Positions 15,303-23,777 of a DNA stretch of 64,000 nt are shown here, one piece after another. The notes under the pieces are model-generated. The model saw only the letters and a list, made by a program, of their open reading frames with translations, was not told where the DNA came from and made no database searches. This stretch comes from FEN-1219 sp964503125. GTDB lineage: Bacteria; Pseudomonadota; Gammaproteobacteria; Steroidobacterales; Rariloculaceae. The position numbers and the translations under genes are program-made. Positions within the stretch are counted from its first letter, which is position 1. Each line of letters begins with the position of its first letter. The stretch spans positions 92,423 through 156,422 of the forward strand of contig CAZCZE010000032.1 in the NCBI GenBank assembly GCA_964503125.1, in the 5' to 3' direction.

Positions 15303-16553
15303 ATGGTCGGGGGAATCTCTTGGGTCCGCGCCGCAGGCTACGTCGCGTCGTGGTCGTTAGTGGCCGCCGCCGCGCAGGCGCAACAACAGCCCGACCTCGG
15401 CGTCGCGCCCGTCAAGCTCGCCGACGTGCCGTACGTCTTCGATACGGCCGAGCAGCACGGTATCCGCGTCTCCGTGGTCGTGCGCGGCCTGGCCCATCCG
15501 TTCAGCCTCGCGTTCCTGCCGAACGGCGACGCCTTGGTCGGTGAGCGCAGCGGTGCGCTGCGGCTCGTCCGCAACGCCGCGAGCGGCAAGGGCGGGGCGG
15601 CGACGCTCGAGGCGCAAACGATCGCCGGCACGCCCGAGCGGTACACGCAGCGGACTAGTGGCTTGCACGACATCGCGCTCCACCCGCAGTTCGCGCAGAA
15701 CTCGCTCGTTTACTTCTCGTACAACAAGCTCGGCGAGGTCATTCCGGATTCGAATCCGCCGGGTCGCCGTCAGTCCGCAATTACGGTGCAGCGTGGCAGG
15801 CTCGCGGGCACGGCGTTGACGAACGTCCAAGAGATCTTCATCGGCGAATGGTCCACGGGCTCGAGCGGCTCGCGCCTGGCGTTCGGCACCGACGGCTTGT
15901 TGTATGTCTCGACCGGCGCGCCGTTCGGAATGACGACGGCGCAGGATCCCTCCAGCGTCTACGGCAAGATCCTGCGTCTGCGCGACGACGGCAAAGCGGC
16001 CCCCGACAATCCGTTCGCGAAACAAGCCGGTGCGCGCGCCGAGGTGTTCACCATCGGCCATCGCGACCAACTCGGGCTCACCGTGCATCCGAACGGCACC
16101 GTGCTCGCGGCCGAGCACGGCCCGAACGGCGGCGACGAGGTCAACGCGATCCTGCCGGGCCGCAACTACGGCTGGCCCACGTGGACCTACGGCCGCAACT
16201 ACGACGGCACGCGCCTGTCGGCGATGCCGGTCGTCGACGGCATCGAGCAGCCGCTCGTGCTCTTCCTGCCGTCGATCGCCCCGACGGGTATTACAATTTA
16301 CACGGGCGACAAGATTCCCGCGTGGCGTGGCAACCTGTTCGTCGGCAGCGCGCGCATTGGCGAGATTCCGCGCACGGGCGGCCTCGAGCGCGTCGTGCTC
16401 AACGACACGCTCGGCGAAGTGCGCCGCGAGCGCCTGCTCGGCGACCTGCGCCAGCGCATCCGCGACGTGCGCCAAGGCCCCGACGGTCTGCTCTACGTCA
16501 TCACCGACGAGGACGACGGTGCACTGCTGCGCATCGAGCCCACGGCGCTGTAG
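15303..16553 (+). CDS. PQQ-dependent sugar dehydrogenase-like protein (GSDH fold)
   Basis: The 416-residue exported protein begins with a leader ending AAAAQAQ. It then follows the soluble glucose dehydrogenase/YliI six-bladed propeller pattern: VVRGLAHPFSLAFLPNGDALVGER, SGLHDIALHPQF, GSRLAFGTDGLLYVSTG, YGKILRL, HRDQLGL, EHGPNGGDEVN, NYGWP and QGPDGLLYVITDE. Family enzymes oxidise aldose sugars using PQQ and calcium in the periplasm. The start was taken at the ATG with AGGAG seven bases upstream, directly before the leader; the frame is open 30 codons further. It is monocistronic or coupled to the small membrane protein that follows 27 bases later. Confidence 0.88.
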   Translation: MVGGISWVRAAGYVASWSLVAAAAQAQQQPDLGVAPVKLADVPYVFDTAEQHGIRVSVVVRGLAHPFSLAFLPNGDALVGERSGALRLVRNAASGKGGAATLEAQTIAGTPERYTQRTSGLHDIALHPQFAQNSLVYFSYNKLGEVIPDSNPPGRRQSAITVQRGRLAGTALTNVQEIFIGEWSTGSSGSRLAFGTDGLLYVSTGAPFGMTTAQDPSSVYGKILRLRDDGKAAPDNPFAKQAGARAEVFTIGHRDQLGLTVHPNGTVLAAEHGPNGGDEVNAILPGRNYGWPTWTYGRNYDGTRLSAMPVVDGIEQPLVLFLPSIAPTGITIYTGDKIPAWRGNLFVGSARIGEIPRTGGLERVVLNDTLGEVRRERLLGDLRQRIRDVRQGPDGLLYVITDEDDGALLRIEPTAL

Positions 16554-16580
16554 CAGCGCCGTTCTAACGAGGGCTTACAC

Positions 16581-17042
16581 ATGACGAACCGTACAGGTTG
16601 GCCGCCGAAGCTGGCAGCCGCCGTAGCCGTCATCGTGGGGATATTCCTGTTGCTCGCGGGTGGCGGGCATCTGAGCGCCATTCTCGACACGAGGGCCGGG
16701 CAGCCGTTCGATTACCGTTTCGTCTCTTTGCTCACCACGAGTGGCATCCTCATGGCTCCGGGCGTTGTCGGCATCGCGACGAGCTATTGGCTGTGGCACG
16801 GACGGACCTGGGCCTACGTGTCTTGCCTATTGTCGACGGGCGCGTTGATGCTCTACCTGGCCCTGCTCCTTTACATGAAGACCCAGGTCCCCGCGGGCTC
16901 CACGGCTGCTGGTGACGAGGTCTACTTCGTCACCGGATTGGCGTCGGTCCAACTCGTCGTGATCGCAAGCGTGTTCTCGTGGTTGCATCGCGGCCGAGCA
17001 CGCGAGCCGTCCGCAGTCACGACCCGGCCGAGTTCCGTCTAG
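16581..17042 (+). CDS. small integral membrane protein, unknown function
   Basis: The 153-residue protein has four clear hydrophobic segments (about residues 10-33, 49-69, 75-97 and 113-134) and a basic C-terminal tail. No family was recognised. It follows the sugar dehydrogenase on the same strand with a 27-base gap. Its 3' end overlaps the convergent antiporter gene by four bases. It could be a membrane partner of the upstream protein, but nothing in the sequence shows this. Confidence 0.65.
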   Translation: MTNRTGWPPKLAAAVAVIVGIFLLLAGGGHLSAILDTRAGQPFDYRFVSLLTTSGILMAPGVVGIATSYWLWHGRTWAYVSCLLSTGALMLYLALLLYMKTQVPAGSTAAGDEVYFVTGLASVQLVVIASVFSWLHRGRAREPSAVTTRPSSV

Positions 17043-18439
17043 CGCATCGTGATGACGGCCGGCCGCTCCGGCGGCGCCAAGTCGGGCGCCGCGGCGTCCA
17101 TGGCCGGCGGTTGCCAGCCGAGCATGGCGAGCAGCACGGCGAATCCGATGACGTAGCCGAGCGCTACGTGCCAGCCCTGCGCGAGCCACTGCGCGGCCGA
17201 GCGCGCCTCGGGATGAACGCTCGCCAGCGCGACACCCGCCGACGACCCGAACCAGAGCATCGAGCCGCCGTAGCCGACGGCGTAAGCGAGCACTCCCCAA
17301 TCGTAACCGCCTTGTTTGAGCGCCAGTGCCGTGAGTGGAATGTTGTCGAACAACGACGACAGGAACCCGAGCCCCAACGTCGACTGCCACGACGCCGCGG
17401 GCAGTTTCTCGACGGGCATCATCGAGGCAGCCAAGACGAGCGCGAGCAGGAAGCAGCTCGTCCGCAGGGCTCCGGGCAGCCGCCGCCAATCTGGGCGCCG
17501 GATCGGCGCCGTCGCCAACAACGCGACCCAAACTGCTGCGCCCAGCACGGGGACACGATCCTGGAGCTCGGGAAACAGGAGGTTGCAAGTGACGTTGGCC
17601 GCGACCGCAGCGCCGAGGATCAGGGCGACGACACCGATTCGCGGCCAGTCGAGCGCAATCGAATCGAGGCCTTGCTTGACGATCGGCGCGTGCCGGTATT
17701 GCTGGCGCGCGGCGATCAGGCCGCTCACGACGAGCGCCGCGGCGGCGGCCACGTAGGCGTGCAGCACGGCGCTAGGGCTCACCCCGTCGATCCACATCAT
17801 TGTCGTCGTCGTGTCGCCGATGACGCTGCCCGAGCCGCCGCCGTTGGCGGCGGCCACGATCGCAGCGAGATAGCCCAGGTGCACCTTGCCGCGAAACACG
17901 CTGCGGGCCATGGCGCCGCCGATGAGAGCGGCGGCGATGTTGTCGAGGAACGCCGAGAGCACGAACACAAGCACCAGCAGCAAGAATGCGCCGCGCCAAT
18001 CGCTCGGCAGGATCTTCGGCAGCTCGGCCGGCACGTTGGAGTCTTCGAAGTGCTTCGCGAGCAGCGCGAAGCCGAGCAGCAGCCCGAGCAGATTGGCGAG
18101 CACGACCCACTCGTGAGCCAGGTGCGAGCCCAAGCCGGCGGGCCCTGTGCCCGTGGCGAAGCCCGTGAACGCTAGCTTGTAGGCGACGATGGCCGCGAGG
18201 CCCGCGAGCGCGACCTGCAGCGTGTGGTGATGGAACAGCGCAATACCGGCCAACGTCAGACCGAACAGCACGAAGTCGAGCGGCGCGCCGAGGGCGACAG
18301 CTGCGGCGCCGGCGGCAAACGCGCCCGCGAACAACGCGGGGTGGCGAGCGAAGAGCCGCAACGCGCGGGATCGGCTACCCGCGGCGGGGGAACGAACGTG
18401 AGGGGCCGCCTCGACGTGCCCGGCGTCGAACGATGTCAC
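17039..18439 (-). CDS. NhaD-like Na+/H+ antiporter (citrate/arsenite transporter superfamily)
   Basis: This 466-residue polytopic membrane protein contains the repeated signature SAFLDNIAAALIGG and SLFDNIPLTALAL. It also carries ANGGGSGSVIGDTTTTMMW, which is characteristic of NhaD-type sodium/proton antiporters and the wider ArsB/CitT ion transporter superfamily. About 11-12 hydrophobic helices are visible. A short hydrophilic N-terminus (about 25 residues) precedes the first helix. It would exchange cytoplasmic Na+ or Li+ for protons at alkaline pH. It stands alone on the minus strand. A substrate other than sodium cannot be excluded. Confidence 0.82.
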   Translation of the reverse strand: MTSFDAGHVEAAPHVRSPAAGSRSRALRLFARHPALFAGAFAAGAAAVALGAPLDFVLFGLTLAGIALFHHHTLQVALAGLAAIVAYKLAFTGFATGTGPAGLGSHLAHEWVVLANLLGLLLGFALLAKHFEDSNVPAELPKILPSDWRGAFLLLVLVFVLSAFLDNIAAALIGGAMARSVFRGKVHLGYLAAIVAAANGGGSGSVIGDTTTTMMWIDGVSPSAVLHAYVAAAAALVVSGLIAARQQYRHAPIVKQGLDSIALDWPRIGVVALILGAAVAANVTCNLLFPELQDRVPVLGAAVWVALLATAPIRRPDWRRLPGALRTSCFLLALVLAASMMPVEKLPAASWQSTLGLGFLSSLFDNIPLTALALKQGGYDWGVLAYAVGYGGSMLWFGSSAGVALASVHPEARSAAQWLAQGWHVALGYVIGFAVLLAMLGWQPPAMDAAAPDLAPPERPAVITMR

Positions 18440-18627
18440 GGCTCTTCCTTGAGCACATGTGGCGGCGAGTATGAGCGCGGCAGCCTGCCGCTGCCGCGAC
18501 CGAACGCACAGCGTCTAGATAACGTGGGGCACGGCCCGTGCCAAGTTGTTGCCGCAGGGCGACTGGCGCCGCGGGGCGGCGGTCAACGGCGCGTTTTACA
18601 AAGTACGACGACCCGGCTGATCCGGCT

Positions 18628-19596
18628 CTACATCGAGAGGACGACCTTGCCGACCATCGCGTTCGACTCGAAGTATGCGTGCGCCGCGGCGAGCTCGCCG
18701 AACGCGAACACACGGTCGACGACGGGCACGATGCGGCCGTCGGCGAAATAGGGCAGGAAGTCGCGCTCGAATGCGCGCACGGTTTTTGCGCGCTCGACAG
18801 GCGGGCGCAGCTTGTTGCTGACGCCGAATAGGGTCAGCCGTTTGGCGTGCAGCGCCTCGAGGTCGATCCGTGCCTCGAGCGTGCGGTCGAGATAGCCGAC
18901 CGTGGCCAAACGGCCTTCGTAAGCGAGCGACCGGACGCACTCGGCGAACACGGTGCCGCCGACGTTGTTGACGACGAGGTCGACACCCTTGCCCGCAGTC
19001 GCTTTCATCACGGGCTCGTAGAACCCGGCGCCGCGCGTCACGACGCCGACATCGAGCCCGAGCGCGCGGAGTCGCGCGATCTTGTCGGCCGAGCCCGACG
19101 TGCCAATGACTTGCGCCCCGAGCGCCTTCGCGGCCTGGAGCGAAGCGACGCCGACGCCTGACGACACGCCCGTGACGAGCAACCACTCGCCGCGCTTAAG
19201 ATGGCCATGCGTGACGAGCATGTCGTGCGCGACGAGGAACGACAGCGGAATGGCCGCGGCCTGTTCCCACGACAGCCGGGTGGGGATGCGCAGCGCCTCG
19301 CGCGCGTCCATGAGCGCGTACGATGCGAAGCCGCCGACGCAGCGGCCCATGACGCGTTCGCCGAGCGTGAAGCCCGTGACGCCGGCGCCCACGGCCGCGA
19401 TCTCGCCCGCGCATTCGATGCCCGCAGGTTTAGCGCCCGCGCCGCGGGCGCCGTGACCGAGAAGGAGCTCGCCGCGATTGAAGCACGTCGCGCGCACCGC
19501 GACGAGCAGCTGACCTTCCTTGGGCTCGGGTTGCGCGCCGTCGCGCGGCTCGAGCGCGGCGCCGCGCTCCGTGGGGACGACCCAGTAGGACTTCAT
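18628..19596 (-). CDS. MDR-family NADPH:quinone oxidoreductase-like zinc-less dehydrogenase
   Basis: The 322-residue protein has the GroES-like N-terminal half (CFNRGELLLGHG, GIECAGEIAAVGAGVTGFTLGERVMG) and the nucleotide-binding half with GVSSGVGVASLQAAKALGAQVIGTS. The cofactor motif and the lack of the structural-zinc Cys cluster place it with quinone oxidoreductase/enoyl reductase members of the medium-chain dehydrogenase superfamily. It would reduce quinones or enones with NAD(P)H in the cytoplasm. It lies 30 bases downstream of, and probably in one unit with, the exported MBL gene on the same strand. Confidence 0.87.
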   Translation of the reverse strand: MKSYWVVPTERGAALEPRDGAQPEPKEGQLLVAVRATCFNRGELLLGHGARGAGAKPAGIECAGEIAAVGAGVTGFTLGERVMGRCVGGFASYALMDAREALRIPTRLSWEQAAAIPLSFLVAHDMLVTHGHLKRGEWLLVTGVSSGVGVASLQAAKALGAQVIGTSGSADKIARLRALGLDVGVVTRGAGFYEPVMKATAGKGVDLVVNNVGGTVFAECVRSLAYEGRLATVGYLDRTLEARIDLEALHAKRLTLFGVSNKLRPPVERAKTVRAFERDFLPYFADGRIVPVVDRVFAFGELAAAHAYFESNAMVGKVVLSM

Positions 19597-19626
19597 CGCG
19601 CAGCCTCGAGGCTGCCGAGCCCGCGG

Positions 19627-20481
19627 TTAGCGGAACTCGTTGATGAGCCCTTCGAGCGCGGCCTGGACGTGGAAGTCCTCCCACGCATACTCGGCGCGCA
19701 CGACGGCTTCGATCTCGGCGCGCGTCTTGCCCTGGCCCACGAGCTGCGCGAGCGTTGCGGCGAAACGCGTCGCACGGGCGCGAAAAGCCTCGAGGTCGGC
19801 GCGCGTCGAGACTAGGCCGTGGCCCGGCACGACGGTATCGAACGGCAGCTCGAGCGCCTCGGCGACGGCCTTCGGCCAGTCCTTGGCGCTGCCGCCGCCC
19901 GGGTAGTCGACGAGCTGGGCCGAGGTGCCCGGGCCGTTCGCGAAAATGTCGCCCGCGGCGAGCACGCGCTGCTCGGGGAACAGCACGACGACGTCGCCGT
20001 TCGTGTGCGCGCGCCCGACCTTGTGGATCTCGACGGCCTTGCCGCCGAGGTAGAGCGCGGCGTGATCGCCGACCGTGATGTCGGGTTGCCCCGCCTGGTT
20101 GACCGCCACCATGCGCGCGCGCGCTTCCGTCGAAGCCACGGCGAGCGCATCGAGCGCTTGGAGCTTCGCGTTGCCGCCGCTGTGGTCGGCGTGATAGTGC
20201 GTGTTGACGACGTACTTCACGGGCTGATTCGTGACGGTCTTGAGAATCGCCATGATGCTGTCGTGGTCGATCTCGAACTTGTCGTCGACGAGCAGCACGC
20301 CGTCGTTCGTGACGAGCGCCGTGACGAGGCCGGGCACGGCCACGTTGCTGATGACGTAGATGTCGTCGCGGACCTTGATGAGCTCGAGTTGCGCGGGCTC
20401 GCTGCCGAACTGGGCTTGCGAGCAGGGCGCGAGCAGCAGTGCCGCGGCGCCGCAGACGGTGGCAATGACTCGGTAGCTCAT
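19627..20481 (-). CDS. exported MBL-fold metallohydrolase
   Basis: The 284-residue protein has a signal peptide (ending CSQAQ) and the metal motif THYHADHSGGN at 94-104. It also carries GRAHTNGDVVV, AAGDIFANGP and VPGHG in the order and spacing of secreted MBL hydrolases; it is a relative of the protein at 2086-3042 (both have NTH-[WY]-HADH, AHT-[DN]-GDV-[IV]-V and STGD/AAGD). A C-terminal helical region (residues about 240-284) contains a repeated AEIEAVVRAEYAW pattern. The start is an ATG directly before the leader; upstream codons are open but lack a leader. Divergent from the cytochrome P460 gene. Substrate unknown. Confidence 0.84.
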   Translation of the reverse strand: MSYRVIATVCGAAALLLAPCSQAQFGSEPAQLELIKVRDDIYVISNVAVPGLVTALVTNDGVLLVDDKFEIDHDSIMAILKTVTNQPVKYVVNTHYHADHSGGNAKLQALDALAVASTEARARMVAVNQAGQPDITVGDHAALYLGGKAVEIHKVGRAHTNGDVVVLFPEQRVLAAGDIFANGPGTSAQLVDYPGGGSAKDWPKAVAEALELPFDTVVPGHGLVSTRADLEAFRARATRFAATLAQLVGQGKTRAEIEAVVRAEYAWEDFHVQAALEGLINEFR

Positions 20482-20645
20482 GATGGCGCTGTCTCTCCGC
20501 AAGGGCGTTCGTGACTGCGTGCAGTCTACTCGAACCGCCGGGTCGTCGTCCGCTGCCGGCGATGCCCGCGACACGATGCCGCAGTGTATTGTCAACGCGC
20601 TGCGGACGGACGATCATCGTAGGCCGAGCGCTCGAGAGGTGTCGT

Positions 20646-21248
20646 ATGTCGAAGCGGTTGAGTGGGTCGGCGGCGGCGTTCGTCGCGTGTGTCTTGGCCG
20701 GCTCGACTGGCGCCCAGGCACCCGCGGCGGACGGGCCGCGCTACGAGAACGGCACGGATCTCGTCTTGCCGGTCGATTATCGCTCGTGGCGGTTCATCGG
20801 CGCGGGCCTCGGCATGACCTACGACGGCGAGCGCGGCACGCAAGCCGGCGGCGCCGACAATCCGCGCTTCACGCAGACGTTCGTCAATCCGGCCGCCTAC
20901 GACCACTTCATGCGCACGGGCGGCTGGCCCGACGGCACGGTGTTCATGCTCGAGTTTCGCGCCTCGCAGAGCGAGGGCTCGATCAACCGCGCCGGGCGCT
21001 TCGCCACACAGCTCACATTCCTCGAAGCCGAGGTCAAGGATTCGCGCTTTCCCGACGGCTGGGCGTTCTACGCGTTCGGGCCCGGCAATAACCTCGCGCC
21101 TACGGCGCAGCCGCTCGCGGGCGCCGCCGTCGCGCCGTGCATCGAGTGTCACTCCGAGCACGCCGCCGTCGAGCGCACGTTCGTGCAGTTCTATCCGCAC
21201 CTGCTCGACGTCGCGCGCGCCAAAGGAACGCTGAAGCCCGGCCACTGA
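20646..21248 (+). CDS. cytochrome P460 family protein
   Basis: The 200-residue exported protein (leader ends TGAQA) has the P460 domain opening LVLPVDYRSWRFIGAGLGMTYDG. A single heme-binding CIECH motif lies near the C-terminus at 165-169. Family members are small periplasmic c-type cytochromes with a Lys- or Tyr-modified heme that oxidise hydroxylamine or detoxify nitric oxide; many environmental members have no known role. The ATG follows GAGAGG. It is divergent from the MBL gene with about 160 bases between. No ammonia-oxidation genes are nearby, so a role in NO detoxification or as an electron acceptor is more likely here; this is inference. Confidence 0.87.
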   Translation: MSKRLSGSAAAFVACVLAGSTGAQAPAADGPRYENGTDLVLPVDYRSWRFIGAGLGMTYDGERGTQAGGADNPRFTQTFVNPAAYDHFMRTGGWPDGTVFMLEFRASQSEGSINRAGRFATQLTFLEAEVKDSRFPDGWAFYAFGPGNNLAPTAQPLAGAAVAPCIECHSEHAAVERTFVQFYPHLLDVARAKGTLKPGH

Positions 21249-21334
21249 TGGTCCCGGACGCGGCGGCGTCTGCTAGATCGGCGCGTTCTCGATAACGATT
21301 GCGCTCGGCTCGCCATGGCGTGACCGCCGGCGGC

Positions 21335-21346
21335 TTGTCAAGACAA
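21335..21346. promoter_or_regulatory. possible operator (TTGTCAAGACAA) upstream of the acyl-CoA operon
   Basis: The inverted repeat TTGTC-AA-GACAA lies in the 196-base gap before the acyl-CoA dehydrogenase gene, about 100 bases from its start codon. Its form TxGT...ACxA resembles sites bound by GntR-family repressors. Its first half could also act as a -35 element (TTGTCA). No strong -10 element was found. This is pattern matching only. Confidence 0.25.
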
Positions 21347-21444
21347 CATTGGCGCGCTTAGCCTAGGCAAACACGCGAAAAAAACACAGGAAACATCAAC
21401 TTGTCCGTACATATGGCCGCGCGCGAGCGCGAAGGCTCGCGTCA

Positions 21445-22614
21445 ATGACCCGCGCGGCCCAGCGCTTCGACGAGCACGACGAGGCGCAGCTCCTCGATGC
21501 GATCGACAAGTGGATCGCGCGCGACTTGAAGCCGATCGTGCGCGAGTACGATCACGCCGACCGCTATCCCACCCACGTCGTCGAGCAGATGAAGGAGCTC
21601 GGGCTGTTTGGTGCGACCGTGAGCCCGGACTACGGCGGCCTCGGCCTCGCGGCGACGACCTATGCCAAGGTCGTCATGCGCATCGCGGCGGTGTGGATGT
21701 CGATCACGGGCATCTTCAACTCGCACCTCATGCTCGCGCTCGCGATCGAGAAGTTCGGCACGCCGGCGCAGAAGGAGCGCTGGTTGCCGAAGCTCGCCTC
21801 GGGCGAGATCCGCGGCGGCGTGGCGCTGACCGAGCCCGATGCCGGCACCGATCTCCAAGGTATTCGCATGACCGCCGTGCGCGACGGCGACGACTACGTC
21901 ATCAACGGCACGAAGACCTGGATCACGAACGGCGTCGAGGGCTCGTGCGTCGCGCTGCTCGTGAAGACCGATCCCGACGCCGCGCCGCGCCACAAGGGTA
22001 TGAGCCTATTCATCGCACCCAAGCGGCCGGGCTTCACGGTGGGCAAGAAGCTCGACAAGCTCGGCTACAAGGCCATCGACTCGGCCGAGCTCGTGTTCAC
22101 GGATTATCGCGTGCCGGCCGACCACCTGATCGGCGGCGCGGAAGGCCACGGCTTCTACCAGGTGACCGGCGGGCTCGAGCTCGGCCGCATCAACGTCGCG
22201 GCGCGCGGCGTCGGCATCGCCGAGGGCGCGCTCGCGCTTGCGACCGACTACGCCCAGACGCGCAAGACGTTCGGCAAGCCGATCTGCGAGCACCAGGCGA
22301 TTGCGCTCAAGCTCGGCGAGATGGCGACGCGCGCACGCGCCGCGCGGTTGCTGACGCTCGACGCGGCGGCCGCGTTCGACCGCGGCGAGCGCTGCGACAT
22401 GGAAGCCGGCATGGCGAAGTACTTCTCCTCGGAGGCCGCGCTCGAAAACAGCATCGAGTCGATGCGCATCCACGGCGCCTACGGCTACTCGAAGGAGTAC
22501 GACATCGAGCGGCTCTACCGCGACGCGCCGCTCACGGTCATCGGCGAGGGCACGAACGAGATCCAGCGCATCATCATCGCGAAGCAGTGGCTCAAGCGGA
22601 ACCCGCTCGCATGA
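21445..22614 (+). CDS. acyl-CoA dehydrogenase
   Basis: The 389-residue flavoprotein shows the canonical family blocks: GGLGLAATTYAKVVMRIA, ALTEPDAGTDLQGIRM, KTWITNG, GRINVAARGVGIAEGAL, RKTFGKPICEHQ and the C-terminal YRDAPLTVIGEGTNEIQRIIIAKQWL. It introduces an alpha,beta double bond into an acyl-CoA and passes electrons to ETF. It is the first gene of a four-gene operon with overlapping or nearly overlapping starts, whose downstream CoA-transferases and hydratase suggest degradation of a branched or dicarboxylic acyl-CoA. Chain-length preference cannot be read from sequence. Confidence 0.92.
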   Translation: MTRAAQRFDEHDEAQLLDAIDKWIARDLKPIVREYDHADRYPTHVVEQMKELGLFGATVSPDYGGLGLAATTYAKVVMRIAAVWMSITGIFNSHLMLALAIEKFGTPAQKERWLPKLASGEIRGGVALTEPDAGTDLQGIRMTAVRDGDDYVINGTKTWITNGVEGSCVALLVKTDPDAAPRHKGMSLFIAPKRPGFTVGKKLDKLGYKAIDSAELVFTDYRVPADHLIGGAEGHGFYQVTGGLELGRINVAARGVGIAEGALALATDYAQTRKTFGKPICEHQAIALKLGEMATRARAARLLTLDAAAAFDRGERCDMEAGMAKYFSSEAALENSIESMRIHGAYGYSKEYDIERLYRDAPLTVIGEGTNEIQRIIIAKQWLKRNPLA

Positions 22615-23777
22615 AGCCGCTCGAAGGATTGCGCGTGTTGAGCCTCGAGGTCTGGGGCGCGGGCCCGTACGGCTCGCAGCTGCTCGGCGCGCTCGGCGCC
22701 GAGGTCGTCAAGATCGAGAACCCCGCGACGGGCGGCGACCCCGCGCGCGCCGTCGGCCCGCATTTCTTGGGGGAGGGTGACAGCCAGTACTTTCAGGCGT
22801 GGAACACGAACAAGCGCAGCGTCGTGCTCGATCTCAAGCTGCCGCAAGGGCAGCGCGACTTCGGGACGCTCGTCGAAAGCTCGGCCGCGGTCGTCAACAA
22901 TCTGCGCGGCGATCAGCCCGTGAAGCTCGGCCTCGACTACGCGACGCTCGGCAAGATCAATCCCGCGATCGTCTGCGCCCACATCTCGGCGTACGGCCGC
23001 GACAACGAGCGCACGGCGTGGCCCGGCTATGACTTCCTCATGCAGGCCGAAGCGGGGCTCATGAGCTTGACCGGGGAGCCCGACGGCCCGCCGGCGCGTT
23101 TCGGGCCCTCGATCATCGACTTCATGACGGGCACGACGGCGATGGTTGGGTTGCTCGCCTGTCTTTTGAACGCGCAGCGCACCGGCAAGGGTTGCGACGT
23201 CGACGTCTCGCTGTTCGACGTGGCGCTGCACCAGCTCAACTACTCGGCGACGTGGTATCTCAACGCAGGGCAAGCGCCCACGCGGCTCGAGCGCAGCAGC
23301 CATTTCTCAGTCGCGCCCGTGCAGACGTTTCCGACGGCCGACGGCTGGCTGTTCGTCATGTGCATGAGCGACAAGTTCTGGCTCGAGCTCTTGAAGGCGC
23401 TCGATCTCGACACGCTCGCGAACGACGCGCGCTTCGCCGACGGCAACGCGCGCCATCGGCATCGGCGCGAGCTCACGGCGGCGCTCGACCCCGCGTTTCG
23501 CAAGCGCACCACGGCCGAGTGGCTCGACCGGCTCGCGGGCGTGCTGCCCGTGGGCCCCGTCTACGGCGTCGCGCAAGCGCTCGACAGCCCGTTCGTCGCG
23601 CAGTCGGGCATGATCGAAGCCGTGGCGTATCCGGACCGCGCCGATCTCCGCGTGCTCGCGAGCCCGATCAAGATCGACGGCGCGCGGCCGGCGCTCAAGC
23701 CGGCGCCCAAGCTCGGCGAAGCCAACGAGGCGCTGCTCGGGCGGGCCGCGCCCGGCGCGCGGGTCGAACGCCGATGA
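22611..23777 (+). CDS. CaiB/BaiF family CoA-transferase (first of two)
   Basis: The 388-residue class III CoA-transferase starts MKPLEGLRVLSLEVWGAGPYGSQLLGALGAEVVKIE... in the usual family manner and carries the substrate-binding regions NTNKRSVVLDLK and GYDFLMQAEAGLMS. SIIDFMTG marks the likely catalytic Asp. It moves CoA between a donor acyl-CoA and a free acid by an Asp-anhydride mechanism. The ATG overlaps the stop of the acyl-CoA dehydrogenase (ATGA), which fixes the start despite an open frame upstream. It may form a heteromer with the downstream paralogue. Confidence 0.9.
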   Translation: MKPLEGLRVLSLEVWGAGPYGSQLLGALGAEVVKIENPATGGDPARAVGPHFLGEGDSQYFQAWNTNKRSVVLDLKLPQGQRDFGTLVESSAAVVNNLRGDQPVKLGLDYATLGKINPAIVCAHISAYGRDNERTAWPGYDFLMQAEAGLMSLTGEPDGPPARFGPSIIDFMTGTTAMVGLLACLLNAQRTGKGCDVDVSLFDVALHQLNYSATWYLNAGQAPTRLERSSHFSVAPVQTFPTADGWLFVMCMSDKFWLELLKALDLDTLANDARFADGNARHRHRRELTAALDPAFRKRTTAEWLDRLAGVLPVGPVYGVAQALDSPFVAQSGMIEAVAYPDRADLRVLASPIKIDGARPALKPAPKLGEANEALLGRAAPGARVERR